Of a DNA stretch of 38,371 nt, positions 1 to 7,556 are shown piece by piece. Source of the DNA: Verrucomicrobiia bacterium (GTDB taxonomy: Bacteria; Verrucomicrobiota; Verrucomicrobiia; Verrucomicrobiales; DEV007); NCBI GenBank assembly GCA_020439945.1, contig JAGRPB010000033.1:1-38371 (forward strand), in the 5' to 3' direction. How positions within the stretch are numbered: position 1 is the stretch's first letter; every line of letters starts with the position of its first letter. The translations under genes and the position numbers were made by a program. The notes under the pieces are model-generated. The model worked only from the letters and a program-made list of their open reading frames with translations, did no database searches and was not told where the DNA came from.

Positions 1-2414
1 CAGAACTCGAGCCGCTGGAAGGCGACCGCCTCCGTCTCCGGATCGACGCCGCCGAAGCCGTACTGCCAGTCGGTCAGGGTCTGGCGGGTGCCGAAGGAAG
101 CGAGTGACTGGTCGATCTCCTGCACGAAATTGCGGCCCATCACCCGGTCCCTCTCGCTGGGGGCGCGGGAGAGCACCGCCCGGTAGAGGGCGTCGATCTT
201 CGCGTCGGGATCGGCGGCGTTCCTGATCTCTGGGCGGGTCATGACCAGCTTCGCCTGCTGCTGGATGAACTCGCTGTTCAACATGAAGAGCGCCTGCATG
301 GGGATGGAGGTCCGGGGACGCTTGCCGGTGTGTTCCTGCGGATTGGAGAAGTCGAAGTTGCGGAAGGTTGGATCGACATTCTGCCGGTCGATGAAGGCAT
401 AGACGGCGCGGCGATTGGAGAACGGCGGTTCCAGCAAGGGCACCGAGCGACCGAACACCTTGTCATCCAGGTTGGCGGCCACATCGAGGAGCGAATCGTG
501 CATCTGCTCGAAATCGAGCCGCTGGCGATTCTGCCGCCAGAGCAGCCGGTTCTCGGGATCGACGGTGGCGAAATTCGCGCCCGGTTTCCCGTAGTCCGGG
601 TGAGCCGAGGCCCGCTGCCAGGCCTGCGAGGTCAGGATGAGCTGGTGGAGCTTCTTGATCGACCAGCCGTTTTCCACGAACCAGGCGGCCAGGAAATCCA
701 GCAATTCGGGATGGGTCGGTTTCTCGCCCTGGATGCCGAAATCGCTCACGGTGCGCACCAGGCCCTCGCCGAAGTGCTGCATCCAGATGCGGTTCACGAT
801 GACGCGGGCGGTCAGCTGGTTGTCGGGGCTGGCGATGGCCTGGGCCATCTCGAGTCGGCCGCTGCCTGTCTGGAACTCGGACGCGTCCTTGCCCGCGACC
901 ACGGAGAGGAACTTGCGCGGCGCGACCTCGCCCCGGCGGCTGGCGCTGCCCCGGATGAAAACGCGCTGCTCGATCGGCTTGTCGCGATCCTCGAGGATGA
1001 GCGCCTTGTCCGGCTCCATCTTGGAATCGGCGATGAACTTGTCGACCGCCTTCTGGAGCTTCTCCAGTTCCTTGCGATCCGGGCGCTCGAGCTTGCGCAT
1101 GAGCTGCTCGGGCCGGTTGGCGATCTCGGGGTTCTGCTTGCCGATCTCGGCCAGTTTCGGCTGGAGGAAATCATCCACGACCTTCTGTTTTTCCCCGAGT
1201 TTCTTCTGGTACTCGTCGTATTCCGGCCCGGATTTCGGCATCCCGATGGTGGGCGGCGACTCCGGCTCGACCGAGTTGAGGAACACGCCGTAGAAGCCGT
1301 AGTATTCCGAGGTCGGGACGGGATCGAACTTGTGATCGTGACAGCGGGCGCACCCGACCGTCAGGGCCTGCAGCCCGCGGAAGGTGGTGTCGATGCGATC
1401 GGCGAAGACTTCCTCCTGGTTCCCGTTCTTGCTGAGGGTGAGAAATCCGAGCGCGGCGAGGTTTTGACGGGCCTCCGGATCTTCGCGATCGACCAGCTGC
1501 TCCGCGGCGAGTTGGTAGAGTACGAACTTGTCGTAGGGCAGGTCGGCGTTGAAGGAGCGAATCAACCAGTCGCGATAGGTGTAGCTGTAGATGAAACGGC
1601 GCTCGCGACCGCCGGCCTCGTAACCCCTGGTGTCGGAGTAGCGGGCGATGTCCATCCACAGGCGCGCCTGGCGCTCCCCGTAGTGGGGGGAATCCATGAG
1701 GTGCTCGACCAGCGCCGGCCACGCCTCCGCGTCCGGTTTCGGATCGGCGACAAATTTCTGGACGTCGGCGAACTCGGGCGGCAAGCCGACGAGGTCGAAG
1801 TTCGCCCGGCGATAAAGCGTGGCCCGGTCGGCCCTGGGCGCGGGCTTCAGTCCGGCCTCGGCGAGCTTGCGGTCGATGAAAAAATCGATGGGGTTGCCGG
1901 AAAAATCCGCCGGGATCTCCGGTTTGACCACCGGTTGGAAGGCCCAGTGATTTCCGCCCTTGGTGCGCTCGCGAACCAGGTTCTCCGGTTCGTCGGGCCA
2001 CGGCAGCCCCATGGCGATCCATTTCTCCACGTCGGCGACCACCGAATCGGAGAGCTTGTCGCCGTCCTTCGGCATGTTCTCGACATTGATCTTGCCGCCC
2101 TGGTGACGGAGCGCCAGCAGGACCGCGCTTTCGGCCGGTTTTTCCAGGTTCACCACCTTGCGGTAGTCGCTGCCTTTCAACCACCCGTCACGGGCGTCGA
2201 GCTGGAGACCGTTCTTGGAATGCTTCGCGTCGTGGCACTGGTAGCAGTGGTCGGCCAGGACCGGGCGGATCTTGGTCTCGAAGAACTCGATCTGCTCGGG
2301 CGCAAACGAAGGCGCCGCCGCCGGTTCGTCAGCCGCGGACAGAAAAGTGGCGCTGATTGCCGGCAATCCGGCAACCATCAGGGAAAGGGAGAGGGGCGTG
2401 AGGCCGCGTTTCAT
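1..2414 (-). CDS. Planctomycete-type cytochrome C / DUF1549 / DUF1553 protein, 3' end cut by window
   Basis: A long minus-strand frame starts at the ATG at 2414 and runs off the left edge, so about 804 residues are visible and the C-terminus is missing. The N-terminus is a signal peptide (MKRGLTPLSLSLMVAGLPA, then a small-residue stretch), so the protein is probably exported. A haem-binding CYQCH motif lies at about residues 57-61, typical of the PSCyt1 domain. The DUF1549 (PSCyt2) region follows and contains a second CxxCH in GCARCHDHKFDP near residue 355. The DUF1553 (PSD1) region begins around residue 450. These proteins are numerous in Planctomycetes and Verrucomicrobia and are usually paired with a DUF1501 sulfatase-like gene downstream, which would fall outside this window. 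Their substrate is not established; a redox role in polysaccharide breakdown is often proposed. The MFS gene starts divergently 128 bp away. The family call is firm, the function is not. Confidence 0.93.
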   Translation of the reverse strand, partial: MKRGLTPLSLSLMVAGLPAISATFLSAADEPAAAPSFAPEQIEFFETKIRPVLADHCYQCHDAKHSKNGLQLDARDGWLKGSDYRKVVNLEKPAESAVLLALRHQGGKINVENMPKDGDKLSDSVVADVEKWIAMGLPWPDEPENLVRERTKGGNHWAFQPVVKPEIPADFSGNPIDFFIDRKLAEAGLKPAPRADRATLYRRANFDLVGLPPEFADVQKFVADPKPDAEAWPALVEHLMDSPHYGERQARLWMDIARYSDTRGYEAGGRERRFIYSYTYRDWLIRSFNADLPYDKFVLYQLAAEQLVDREDPEARQNLAALGFLTLSKNGNQEEVFADRIDTTFRGLQALTVGCARCHDHKFDPVPTSEYYGFYGVFLNSVEPESPPTIGMPKSGPEYDEYQKKLGEKQKVVDDFLQPKLAEIGKQNPEIANRPEQLMRKLERPDRKELEKLQKAVDKFIADSKMEPDKALILEDRDKPIEQRVFIRGSASRRGEVAPRKFLSVVAGKDASEFQTGSGRLEMAQAIASPDNQLTARVIVNRIWMQHFGEGLVRTVSDFGIQGEKPTHPELLDFLAAWFVENGWSIKKLHQLILTSQAWQRASAHPDYGKPGANFATVDPENRLLWRQNRQRLDFEQMHDSLLDVAANLDDKVFGRSVPLLEPPFSNRRAVYAFIDRQNVDPTFRNFDFSNPQEHTGKRPRTSIPMQALFMLNSEFIQQQAKLVMTRPEIRNAADPDAKIDALYRAVLSRAPSERDRVMGRNFVQEIDQSLASFGTRQTLTDWQYGFGGVDPETEAVAFQRLEF

Positions 2415-2541
2415 CAGGAATAATAACGAGCGTGAACCATACCGCGGAAAGCGGCGTCATCACGCAAAGGGGTTGCTTTCCGCCCATTTTTTTTCACAAT
2501 CGGCGCTTTGCGAATCCAACCCCCGCCACCCCAAGATCCCC

Positions 2542-4080
2542 ATGAGCCAGACTGACGCCGACAAAAAGAAACTCTTCTGGGCCTGTTTCATCGCCCTGGT
2601 TGCCACTTCCTTCGTCTTTGGCCTGCGAGCCAACATCATCGGCGACTGGCAGCGGGACTTCGGGCTTTCCGAGGCCGACAAGGGCCGCATCCTCGGAGTC
2701 GGTCTCTGGCCGTTTGCGATCAGCATCATCATTTTCAGCCTCATCATCGACTACATCGGCTACAAGACGGCCGCCTATTTCGCGATGGCCTGCCACGTGG
2801 CTTCGCTGTTGTTCACCCTCTTCGCCAAGGGACAGACCGGGCTCTACTGGAGCGTCTTCCTCATCGCCATCGCCAACGGCACGGTCGAGGCCTTCATCAA
2901 CCCGGTCGTCGCCACCATCTTCAACAGGGACAAGGCGAAGTGGCTCAACATTCTCCACGCCGGCTGGCCCGCCGGCATGGTGCTGGGGGCGCTGACCTCC
3001 ATCCTGCTCGGGGAGGCCAACTGGCACGTCAAGTACGCCATGTGCTTCATTCCCGTCGTGGTCTACGCGGCCCTGATTCTTCCGCGGAAGTTTCCGGTCA
3101 ACGAGCGGGTCGAGGCGAACGTCTCCTACCGGGAAATGCTGGGCCAGGTCGGCGCGGTCGGTTTCTTCATTCTCACCTGGCTGCTGGTGCTCGGCGTCTC
3201 GCAGATTCTCTCCGCCCTCGATCCCACCTACGCGGTTTCGGGAACGACGGCCGCCATCATCGCGGCGGTCGCGGCCGTCGGTGCCGGGATCTACACCCGC
3301 AGCCTCGGCCACTGGATGTTCCTCATCGTGCTGCTGACCATGGGTCCGCTGGCGACCACGGAACTCGGCACCGACAGCTGGATGCCGGATTTGCTCGGCG
3401 CCGACTTCACTCCCGCCCAGGCCGGCTGGATCTTCATCTACGTGTCGACCATCATGACCATCCTGCGCTTCTCCGCCGGGCCGATCATCCACAAGTTTTC
3501 CCCCATTGGCCTGCTCGTCATCAGCGCCATCATCGCCATCTGCGGTCTGCTCTTCCTCTCCAAGGCGGCCGGCTTCGTGATCATCGTGGCCGCCACCGTC
3601 TACGCCTTCGGCAAGACCTTCCTCTGGTCGACGACGCTCGGTTTCGTGTCGGAACAGTTTCCCAAGGGCGGCGCCCTGACCCTGAACGGCGTCTCCGCCG
3701 TCGGCGTGCTCGGCATGGGCATTCTCGGCACCCCGATCCTGGGTGGCCTGCAGGACAAGGGCATCGACGCCGACCTTGCCGCGAAGCATCCCGAAATTCA
3801 CCAGGTCATCGCCACCGAACCGAGCGAGACGCCCTTCCTCGGCGCGATTCGCGGCATCAACCAGGACAAGGTGAATGAACTCACCGAGGAACAGCAACAG
3901 ATCGTCACCGAAATCCGTTACCCGCACAAGAAGGCCGCCTTCCGCGAGGTGGCCGTGCTGCCGACCTTCATGCTGCTCTGCTACCTCGGCCTCTTCTTCT
4001 ACTTCAAGGCGAAAGGCGGCTACAAGCCGGTGGATCTCGCCGAGGAACACGGGGCGGAAAAGGCCGAACCGGGATTCTGA
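2542..4080 (+). CDS. MFS transporter
   Basis: A 512-residue, strongly hydrophobic protein starting at ATG 2542, the first start that leaves a short N-terminus before the first membrane helix. About twelve transmembrane segments are visible, in two halves separated by a longer hydrophilic stretch near residues 175-200. The loop between helices 2 and 3 reads DYIGYKT, matching the position of the major facilitator signature loop. A hydrophilic insert (about residues 405-465) comes before the last helix. The protein belongs to the major facilitator superfamily, which moves small solutes across the inner membrane. The substrate cannot be read from the sequence, although sugar or organic-anion uptake would suit this kind of genome. 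It is transcribed alone, diverging from the DUF1553 gene, and has no clear Shine-Dalgarno site. Confidence 0.9.
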   Translation: MSQTDADKKKLFWACFIALVATSFVFGLRANIIGDWQRDFGLSEADKGRILGVGLWPFAISIIIFSLIIDYIGYKTAAYFAMACHVASLLFTLFAKGQTGLYWSVFLIAIANGTVEAFINPVVATIFNRDKAKWLNILHAGWPAGMVLGALTSILLGEANWHVKYAMCFIPVVVYAALILPRKFPVNERVEANVSYREMLGQVGAVGFFILTWLLVLGVSQILSALDPTYAVSGTTAAIIAAVAAVGAGIYTRSLGHWMFLIVLLTMGPLATTELGTDSWMPDLLGADFTPAQAGWIFIYVSTIMTILRFSAGPIIHKFSPIGLLVISAIIAICGLLFLSKAAGFVIIVAATVYAFGKTFLWSTTLGFVSEQFPKGGALTLNGVSAVGVLGMGILGTPILGGLQDKGIDADLAAKHPEIHQVIATEPSETPFLGAIRGINQDKVNELTEEQQQIVTEIRYPHKKAAFREVAVLPTFMLLCYLGLFFYFKAKGGYKPVDLAEEHGAEKAEPGF

Positions 4081-4474
4081 CCGCCGAAAACCGGGAACCG
4101 GAAAACCGGAAACCAGTACAGCATGCAGCCCGGCCGGCAAAGCGCAGGAAAAACCCCCATAAAACCTGCAAAACTTAAAGCCAACCGGGCTGCACTGGTG
4201 TTGTTTCAACCCTCTGGTCGTCTGAGAGACTGAGCTTTCAGACAAATCCCTTAAGAGCATCCGGCGTGCCAGTTCTCGAGAAATTCAGGGCGATTTTTCG
4301 CAATTTTTCTTAATTCAACAGGGTCAACCAGTTGACTCAACCCTGTTGAATCGACGTTTCCCTTCCCGATTGCGTTCTCGACGCCCCGGAACCAAAAACC
4401 GGGAACGAATCGCCAAAAGCTCCCATCACCATTGCGGAAACGACGGTAACGTGGTAGGCCCATCGACAGGACAG
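4081..4474. other. Intergenic region with short repeats and a palindrome
   Basis: No gene is supported in this 394-bp gap. Near its left end (about 4083-4113) is a degenerate tandem run built on ACCGGAAA/ACCGGGAA units, with a related stretch at 4385-4405. The ACCCTGTTGA-family palindrome lies at 4314-4350. The start of the dGTPase frame could be extended to 4346, but that extension would run through the palindrome edge and the low-complexity stretch, so it was not used. Confidence 0.6.
4314..4350. repeat. Palindromic ACCCTGTTGA-family element, copy 1
   Basis: Arms TTCAACAGGGT (4314-4324) and ACCCTGTTGAA (4340-4350) are perfect inverted copies over 11 bp. A smaller TCAAC/GTTGA inverted pair is nested inside (4324-4335). 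Related copies lie at 12927, 25677 and 34825. Only the palindrome is seen directly; a role as terminator or mobile repeat is inference. Confidence 0.75.
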
Positions 4475-5758
4475 ATGCGGAACGCTTTCTATCACGACTT
4501 CGACTTCGCCACGCGCTCGCCGGACCGGGCGCGGACGGATGCGGGCGACTATCGCTCACCTTTCCAGATCGATCGCGACCGCATCATTCACACCTCGGCC
4601 TTTCGCCGCCTCCAGAGCAAGACGCAGGTATTCCTGTCGGGCGAATACGATTTCTACCGAACGCGACTCACCCACTCGATCGAGGTCGCGCAGATCGGTC
4701 GCAGCCTGTGCGCGCGCCTGAAAGCGACCAGCGCCGAACTCGACGACGACCGTTACATCGATCCCGACCTCGTCGAGGCCGCCTGCCTGGCTCATGACAT
4801 TGGTCACCCTCCCTTCGGTCACACCGGCGAAAGAACCCTGCACCGACTGATGAAACCGTGGGGCGGCTTCGAGGGGAACGCGCAGACGCTCCGCCTGCTG
4901 ACTGAAACGATTTTCAACGAGCGCGCCGGGATGAACCCGACCCGGGCGATGATGGACGCGGTGCTGAAGTACAAGTCGCTCTATCCCGAGCTCGATGATC
5001 CTCCGAACCATTTCCTCTACCAGAACCAGGCCGTCGAACTCGACTTCGTGCTCGATGGCCGCGAATTTCCCGAGAGCCTGCCGCCGGGCGACATTCGCGA
5101 CGACTGCAAGTCCATCGAGTGCCAGTTGATGGATTGGGCCGACGATACCGCCTACTCGATCAACGACCTCGCCGACGGCATCAGCGCGGGCTTCATCACC
5201 CTCGAGAAGATCGAGCGCTGGGCCTCGGCGAGCTCGCTCGACGAGGTCGAGGTCGAACACGTGAAATACCTGCTCAAGGCGATTCGCGACGCCAAGGTCG
5301 AGGCGCGGATGAACCGAAAGATCGGCGATTTCATCGCCGCGGCGACACTCGAACCGGTAACGGAGCACTTTCTCTCCGACGCCACCGCCCGTTATCGCTA
5401 CCGGCTGGTCATCGATGCCGCCATTCGCGCCGAGTGCCGACTCTACAAGAAGCTCGCCTTTGACCTCGTGTTCCGCTCCCACCAACTGCAGCAGCTCGAT
5501 CGCAAGGCGGACTACATCGTGACCCGGCTTTTCGGCGTGCTCGCCGAGTTGTACATCGAACGCGATTCGCCGGGCCGGAACCATTTCCGCGTCCTCCCGG
5601 AGGACACGGAGGACGTGATTTTTGCCAAAACCAACTCGGAAGCGGATCGCGCCCGTCTCATCTGCGATGCCATCGCCCGCATGACCGACAGCGTGGCCGC
5701 CCACATGTATCGACGTCTTTTTGACGCGGATTTCGGGTCGATTGTCGACCTGGTTTGA
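4475..5758 (+). CDS. dgt: dGTP triphosphohydrolase (HD superfamily)
   Basis: A 427-residue cytoplasmic enzyme expected to hydrolyse dGTP (or other dNTPs) to deoxynucleoside and triphosphate, tuning dNTP pools. The HD metal site is visible: the first His in RLTHSIE (about 67), the HD pair in CLAHDIGHPPFGH (107-108), and the distal Asp in DWADDTAYS (about 223). The N-terminal sequence SPFQIDRDRIIHTSAFRRLQ and the phrase KTQVF are typical of bacterial dGTPases. ATG 4475 was chosen because family homology begins right there and a GACAGGACAG purine stretch precedes it; an upstream in-frame ATG at 4346 would add 43 unfamiliar residues. A small coiled-coil gene and a macrodomain gene follow closely on the same strand, suggesting a nucleotide-metabolism operon. 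The sequence resembles the type-2 dGTPase-like group; exact substrate preference is unknown. Confidence 0.93.
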   Translation: MRNAFYHDFDFATRSPDRARTDAGDYRSPFQIDRDRIIHTSAFRRLQSKTQVFLSGEYDFYRTRLTHSIEVAQIGRSLCARLKATSAELDDDRYIDPDLVEAACLAHDIGHPPFGHTGERTLHRLMKPWGGFEGNAQTLRLLTETIFNERAGMNPTRAMMDAVLKYKSLYPELDDPPNHFLYQNQAVELDFVLDGREFPESLPPGDIRDDCKSIECQLMDWADDTAYSINDLADGISAGFITLEKIERWASASSLDEVEVEHVKYLLKAIRDAKVEARMNRKIGDFIAAATLEPVTEHFLSDATARYRYRLVIDAAIRAECRLYKKLAFDLVFRSHQLQQLDRKADYIVTRLFGVLAELYIERDSPGRNHFRVLPEDTEDVIFAKTNSEADRARLICDAIARMTDSVAAHMYRRLFDADFGSIVDLV

Positions 5759-5773
5759 TGCTATGCTGGAGCC

Positions 5774-6103
5774 ATGAAAGCGGCTCTCTTCGGCATTGCC
5801 TTTTTGATCGCCCTCGGCGTGATCGGCGCGGCGGGATTCCTCGTCGGCTATCAGCAGTACGAGAAGTCGTTGATGGGATCGAATCGCAGTCCCGTGAAAC
5901 TCGAGATGCAGGTCGCGACCCTGGAAAAGGAAAACGAAACGCTCCGCGACCAGATCGCCAACCTGCAGAAACAGGTGGAAGCCGGACTCAAATCCCAGGC
6001 CGAGGCGTCGAAATCGGTGGCCGACCTGCAACGGGAACTGTTCGAGCAGAAACAGGAACTTGATCAGGCCCGAGAAAAACTCCTTCCCGCTCCAACCCAA
6101 TGA
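5774..6103 (+). CDS. Small membrane-anchored coiled-coil protein
   Basis: A 109-residue protein starting at ATG 5774, with GGAG just upstream. Residues 3-27 form one hydrophobic, Gly/Ala-rich helix, so it is a membrane anchor or uncleaved signal. Residues about 40-103 have regular heptad-like Leu, Glu and Lys spacing (for example [18 protein letters not shown]), predicting a long coiled coil. No domain is recognised. It lies 15 bp after the dGTPase gene, and its stop overlaps the macrodomain start by 4 bp (ATGA), so it is probably co-translated with that gene. A structural or tethering role is possible but not shown. Confidence 0.75.
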   Translation: MKAALFGIAFLIALGVIGAAGFLVGYQQYEKSLMGSNRSPVKLEMQVATLEKENETLRDQIANLQKQVEAGLKSQAEASKSVADLQRELFEQKQELDQAREKLLPAPTQ

Positions 6104-6645
6104 ATCCCCTCCCCATTGGCGACGCGACCCTTGAGATTTTCACCGGTGACCTCACTTCGCTGGAGGTCGATGCCATCGTCAACGCGGCCAACACTTCGCT
6201 GCTCGGCGGCGGTGGCGTGGACGGAGCGATTCATCGTGCCGCCGGCCCGGGATTGCTGGAGGAATGCCGCGGCCTGAACGGCTGCGAGACCGGCGACGCC
6301 AAGATTACCGGCGGCTACGATCTGCCGGCGAAACATGTGATCCACGCCGTCGGTCCGGTGTGGTATGGCGGTCAGAAAGGCGAAGCCGAGAAGCTCGCGT
6401 CCTGCTACCGGCGCGCCCTGGAACTCGCCGGCGAGCATCGGTTGAAATCGATCGCCTTTCCCGCCATCAGCTGCGGCGTCTACGCCTTTCCCCTCGACCA
6501 GGCGGCGCGCATTGCCACCCGCACCGTCGCCGAACTCTGCCGCGAGCGAGTCGCCTCGGTAACGCGGGTCATTTTCTGCTGCTTCGGTGGAGACGTCACG
6601 AAAGCCTATGAAGAGGCTCTCGACGAACTGGCGCCGCGGATGTGA
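6100..6645 (+). CDS. Macrodomain protein, probable O-acetyl-ADP-ribose deacetylase
   Basis: A 181-residue single macrodomain of the MacroD/YmdB type, which removes acetyl from O-acetyl-ADP-ribose or ADP-ribose from acidic residues. Visible hallmarks are [20 protein letters not shown] (about residues 23-42), where the Asn and the glycine-rich loop bind ADP-ribose, the following IHRAAGPGL, and [15 protein letters not shown] (about 121-135), which forms the phosphate-binding region. The length is normal for a stand-alone macrodomain enzyme. The start overlaps the stop of the coiled-coil gene (ATGA), indicating translational coupling. The RAYT element begins only 25 bp after the stop codon. Confidence 0.92.
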   Translation: MNPLPIGDATLEIFTGDLTSLEVDAIVNAANTSLLGGGGVDGAIHRAAGPGLLEECRGLNGCETGDAKITGGYDLPAKHVIHAVGPVWYGGQKGEAEKLASCYRRALELAGEHRLKSIAFPAISCGVYAFPLDQAARIATRTVAELCRERVASVTRVIFCCFGGDVTKAYEEALDELAPRM

Positions 6646-6670
6646 ATATCTTTGGATCCAGCGCGACTTC

Positions 6671-6697
6671 GTAGAACGGGTCTCCAGGCCCGTTCCT
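6671..6697 (+). repeat. REP hairpin, left end of RAYT element
   Basis: GTAG head (6671-6674) followed by the GAACGGG stem, an 8-nt loop and the CCCGTTC stem. It is an exact reverse complement of 7471-7497. Confidence 0.85.
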
Positions 6698-6724
6698 TCC
6701 ACCGCATTTTCCGTTCGATCAAAA

Positions 6725-7444
6725 GTGGCCAACCTCACTCCAAGCGAAATCAACGATCTCGAAATCGCTATCCCGGATTCCTTCATCGGGTTCAATCCCT
6801 ACGAACAAGTCAGCATCTACGAGCGGAATCTTCCCCACTGGCGTCAGCGAGGAGCCACCTACTTCGCCACATTTCGAACTGCCGATTCCATTCCCCACGA
6901 AGTCCATCAAGATCTCAAGTCAGCCGCCGACGATTGGAGAGACATCATCGCCAAAGCCAGAAATCAAAACAGCGGCATCCTCCCCGAAAACTTGAAACGC
7001 GAGTTCGATCACTTCCAGCGGCGAAATCGAGCAAAGATCGAATCACTCCTCGATGGATGTGCCGGAGATTGCCTGCTTCGCGGCAAAGAAAACCTCCACT
7101 TGTTGGCTGAAGCGTTTCACCACTTCAATGGGGAGCGTTATCATCTCCATGCGGCGGTCATCATGCCAAACCATTGCCATGTGGTCATCCAACCTTTGTC
7201 CGGTCATGAACTATCGAACATTCTGGGTTCGTGGAAATCGTTCTCGGCCAGAAACATTCGAGGTAGACGCCATCCAACCGCACCTTTCTGGCAGGCGGAG
7301 AACTTTGATCGAATCATCCGGGATGAATGCCACTACCGGAATGCGGTTCGCTGCCTGCTGAAGAACCCGGCCAAGGCGAGGCTTGCCGCTGAACAATGCT
7401 GGCTGTTTGCCTGTGGGGTAAATCATCCGATGATTCACAATTAA
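6725..7444 (+). CDS. REP-associated tyrosine transposase (RAYT, Y1/HUH superfamily)
   Basis: About 239 residues from the proposed GTG at 6725. The motif IMPNHCHVVIQPL (about residues 144-156) contains the HxH of the HUH metal site typical of Y1 transposases. The upstream LPHWRQRGATYFATFRTADS is the conserved RAYT N-terminus, and the C-terminal FWQAENFDRIIRDECHYRN contains the tyrosine and helix region usual for the family. Such enzymes nick and move REP/REPIN hairpins and are generally single-copy and domesticated. The start is uncertain: ATGs at 6587 and 6608 are in frame, but they lie inside the macrodomain gene and would translate through the left hairpin. The codon mix is less GC-biased than in neighbouring genes, which fits transfer. 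Confidence 0.88.
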   Translation: MANLTPSEINDLEIAIPDSFIGFNPYEQVSIYERNLPHWRQRGATYFATFRTADSIPHEVHQDLKSAADDWRDIIAKARNQNSGILPENLKREFDHFQRRNRAKIESLLDGCAGDCLLRGKENLHLLAEAFHHFNGERYHLHAAVIMPNHCHVVIQPLSGHELSNILGSWKSFSARNIRGRRHPTAPFWQAENFDRIIRDECHYRNAVRCLLKNPAKARLAAEQCWLFACGVNHPMIHN

Positions 7445-7470
7445 CAGGCTGGAGGTTGACGTTTACCCGG

Positions 7471-7497
7471 AGGAACGGGCCTGGAGACCCGTTCTAC
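7471..7497 (-). repeat. REP hairpin, right end of RAYT element
   Basis: Exact inverted copy of 6671-6697, with the GTAG head pointing outward (CTAC at 7494-7497). It ends 59 bp before the recQ start codon, so the element occupies the recQ leader. Confidence 0.85.
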
Positions 7498-7556
7498 ATT
7501 GGTAAGCGGCGGCTTTTCGTTGAAAATCCCGAAAAACTGTTCAAAAATTCATCACC

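Larger units (their letters stand above)
6671..7497 (+). mobile_element. RAYT element bounded by identical inverted hairpins
   Basis: The 827-bp unit has the same 27 bp at both ends in inverted orientation (6671-6697 and 7471-7497) and encodes one REP-associated tyrosine transposase. Each end starts with GTAG on its outer side and folds into a GAACGGG/CCCGTTC hairpin. No target duplication is obvious, as expected for the IS200/IS605-like Y1 transposase superfamily. It sits between the macrodomain gene and recQ. Confidence 0.8.

Noticed and set aside
330..2423. Long plus-strand open frame opposite the DUF1553 gene
   Set aside because: The minus-strand frame encodes recognisable CxxCH and DUF1549 motifs; this one is an antisense shadow in GC-rich DNA, without motifs.
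2494..4260. 588-codon minus-strand frame opposite the MFS transporter
   Set aside because: Composition rich in Gly, Asp, Glu and His, typical of the complement of a membrane-protein gene; no domain.
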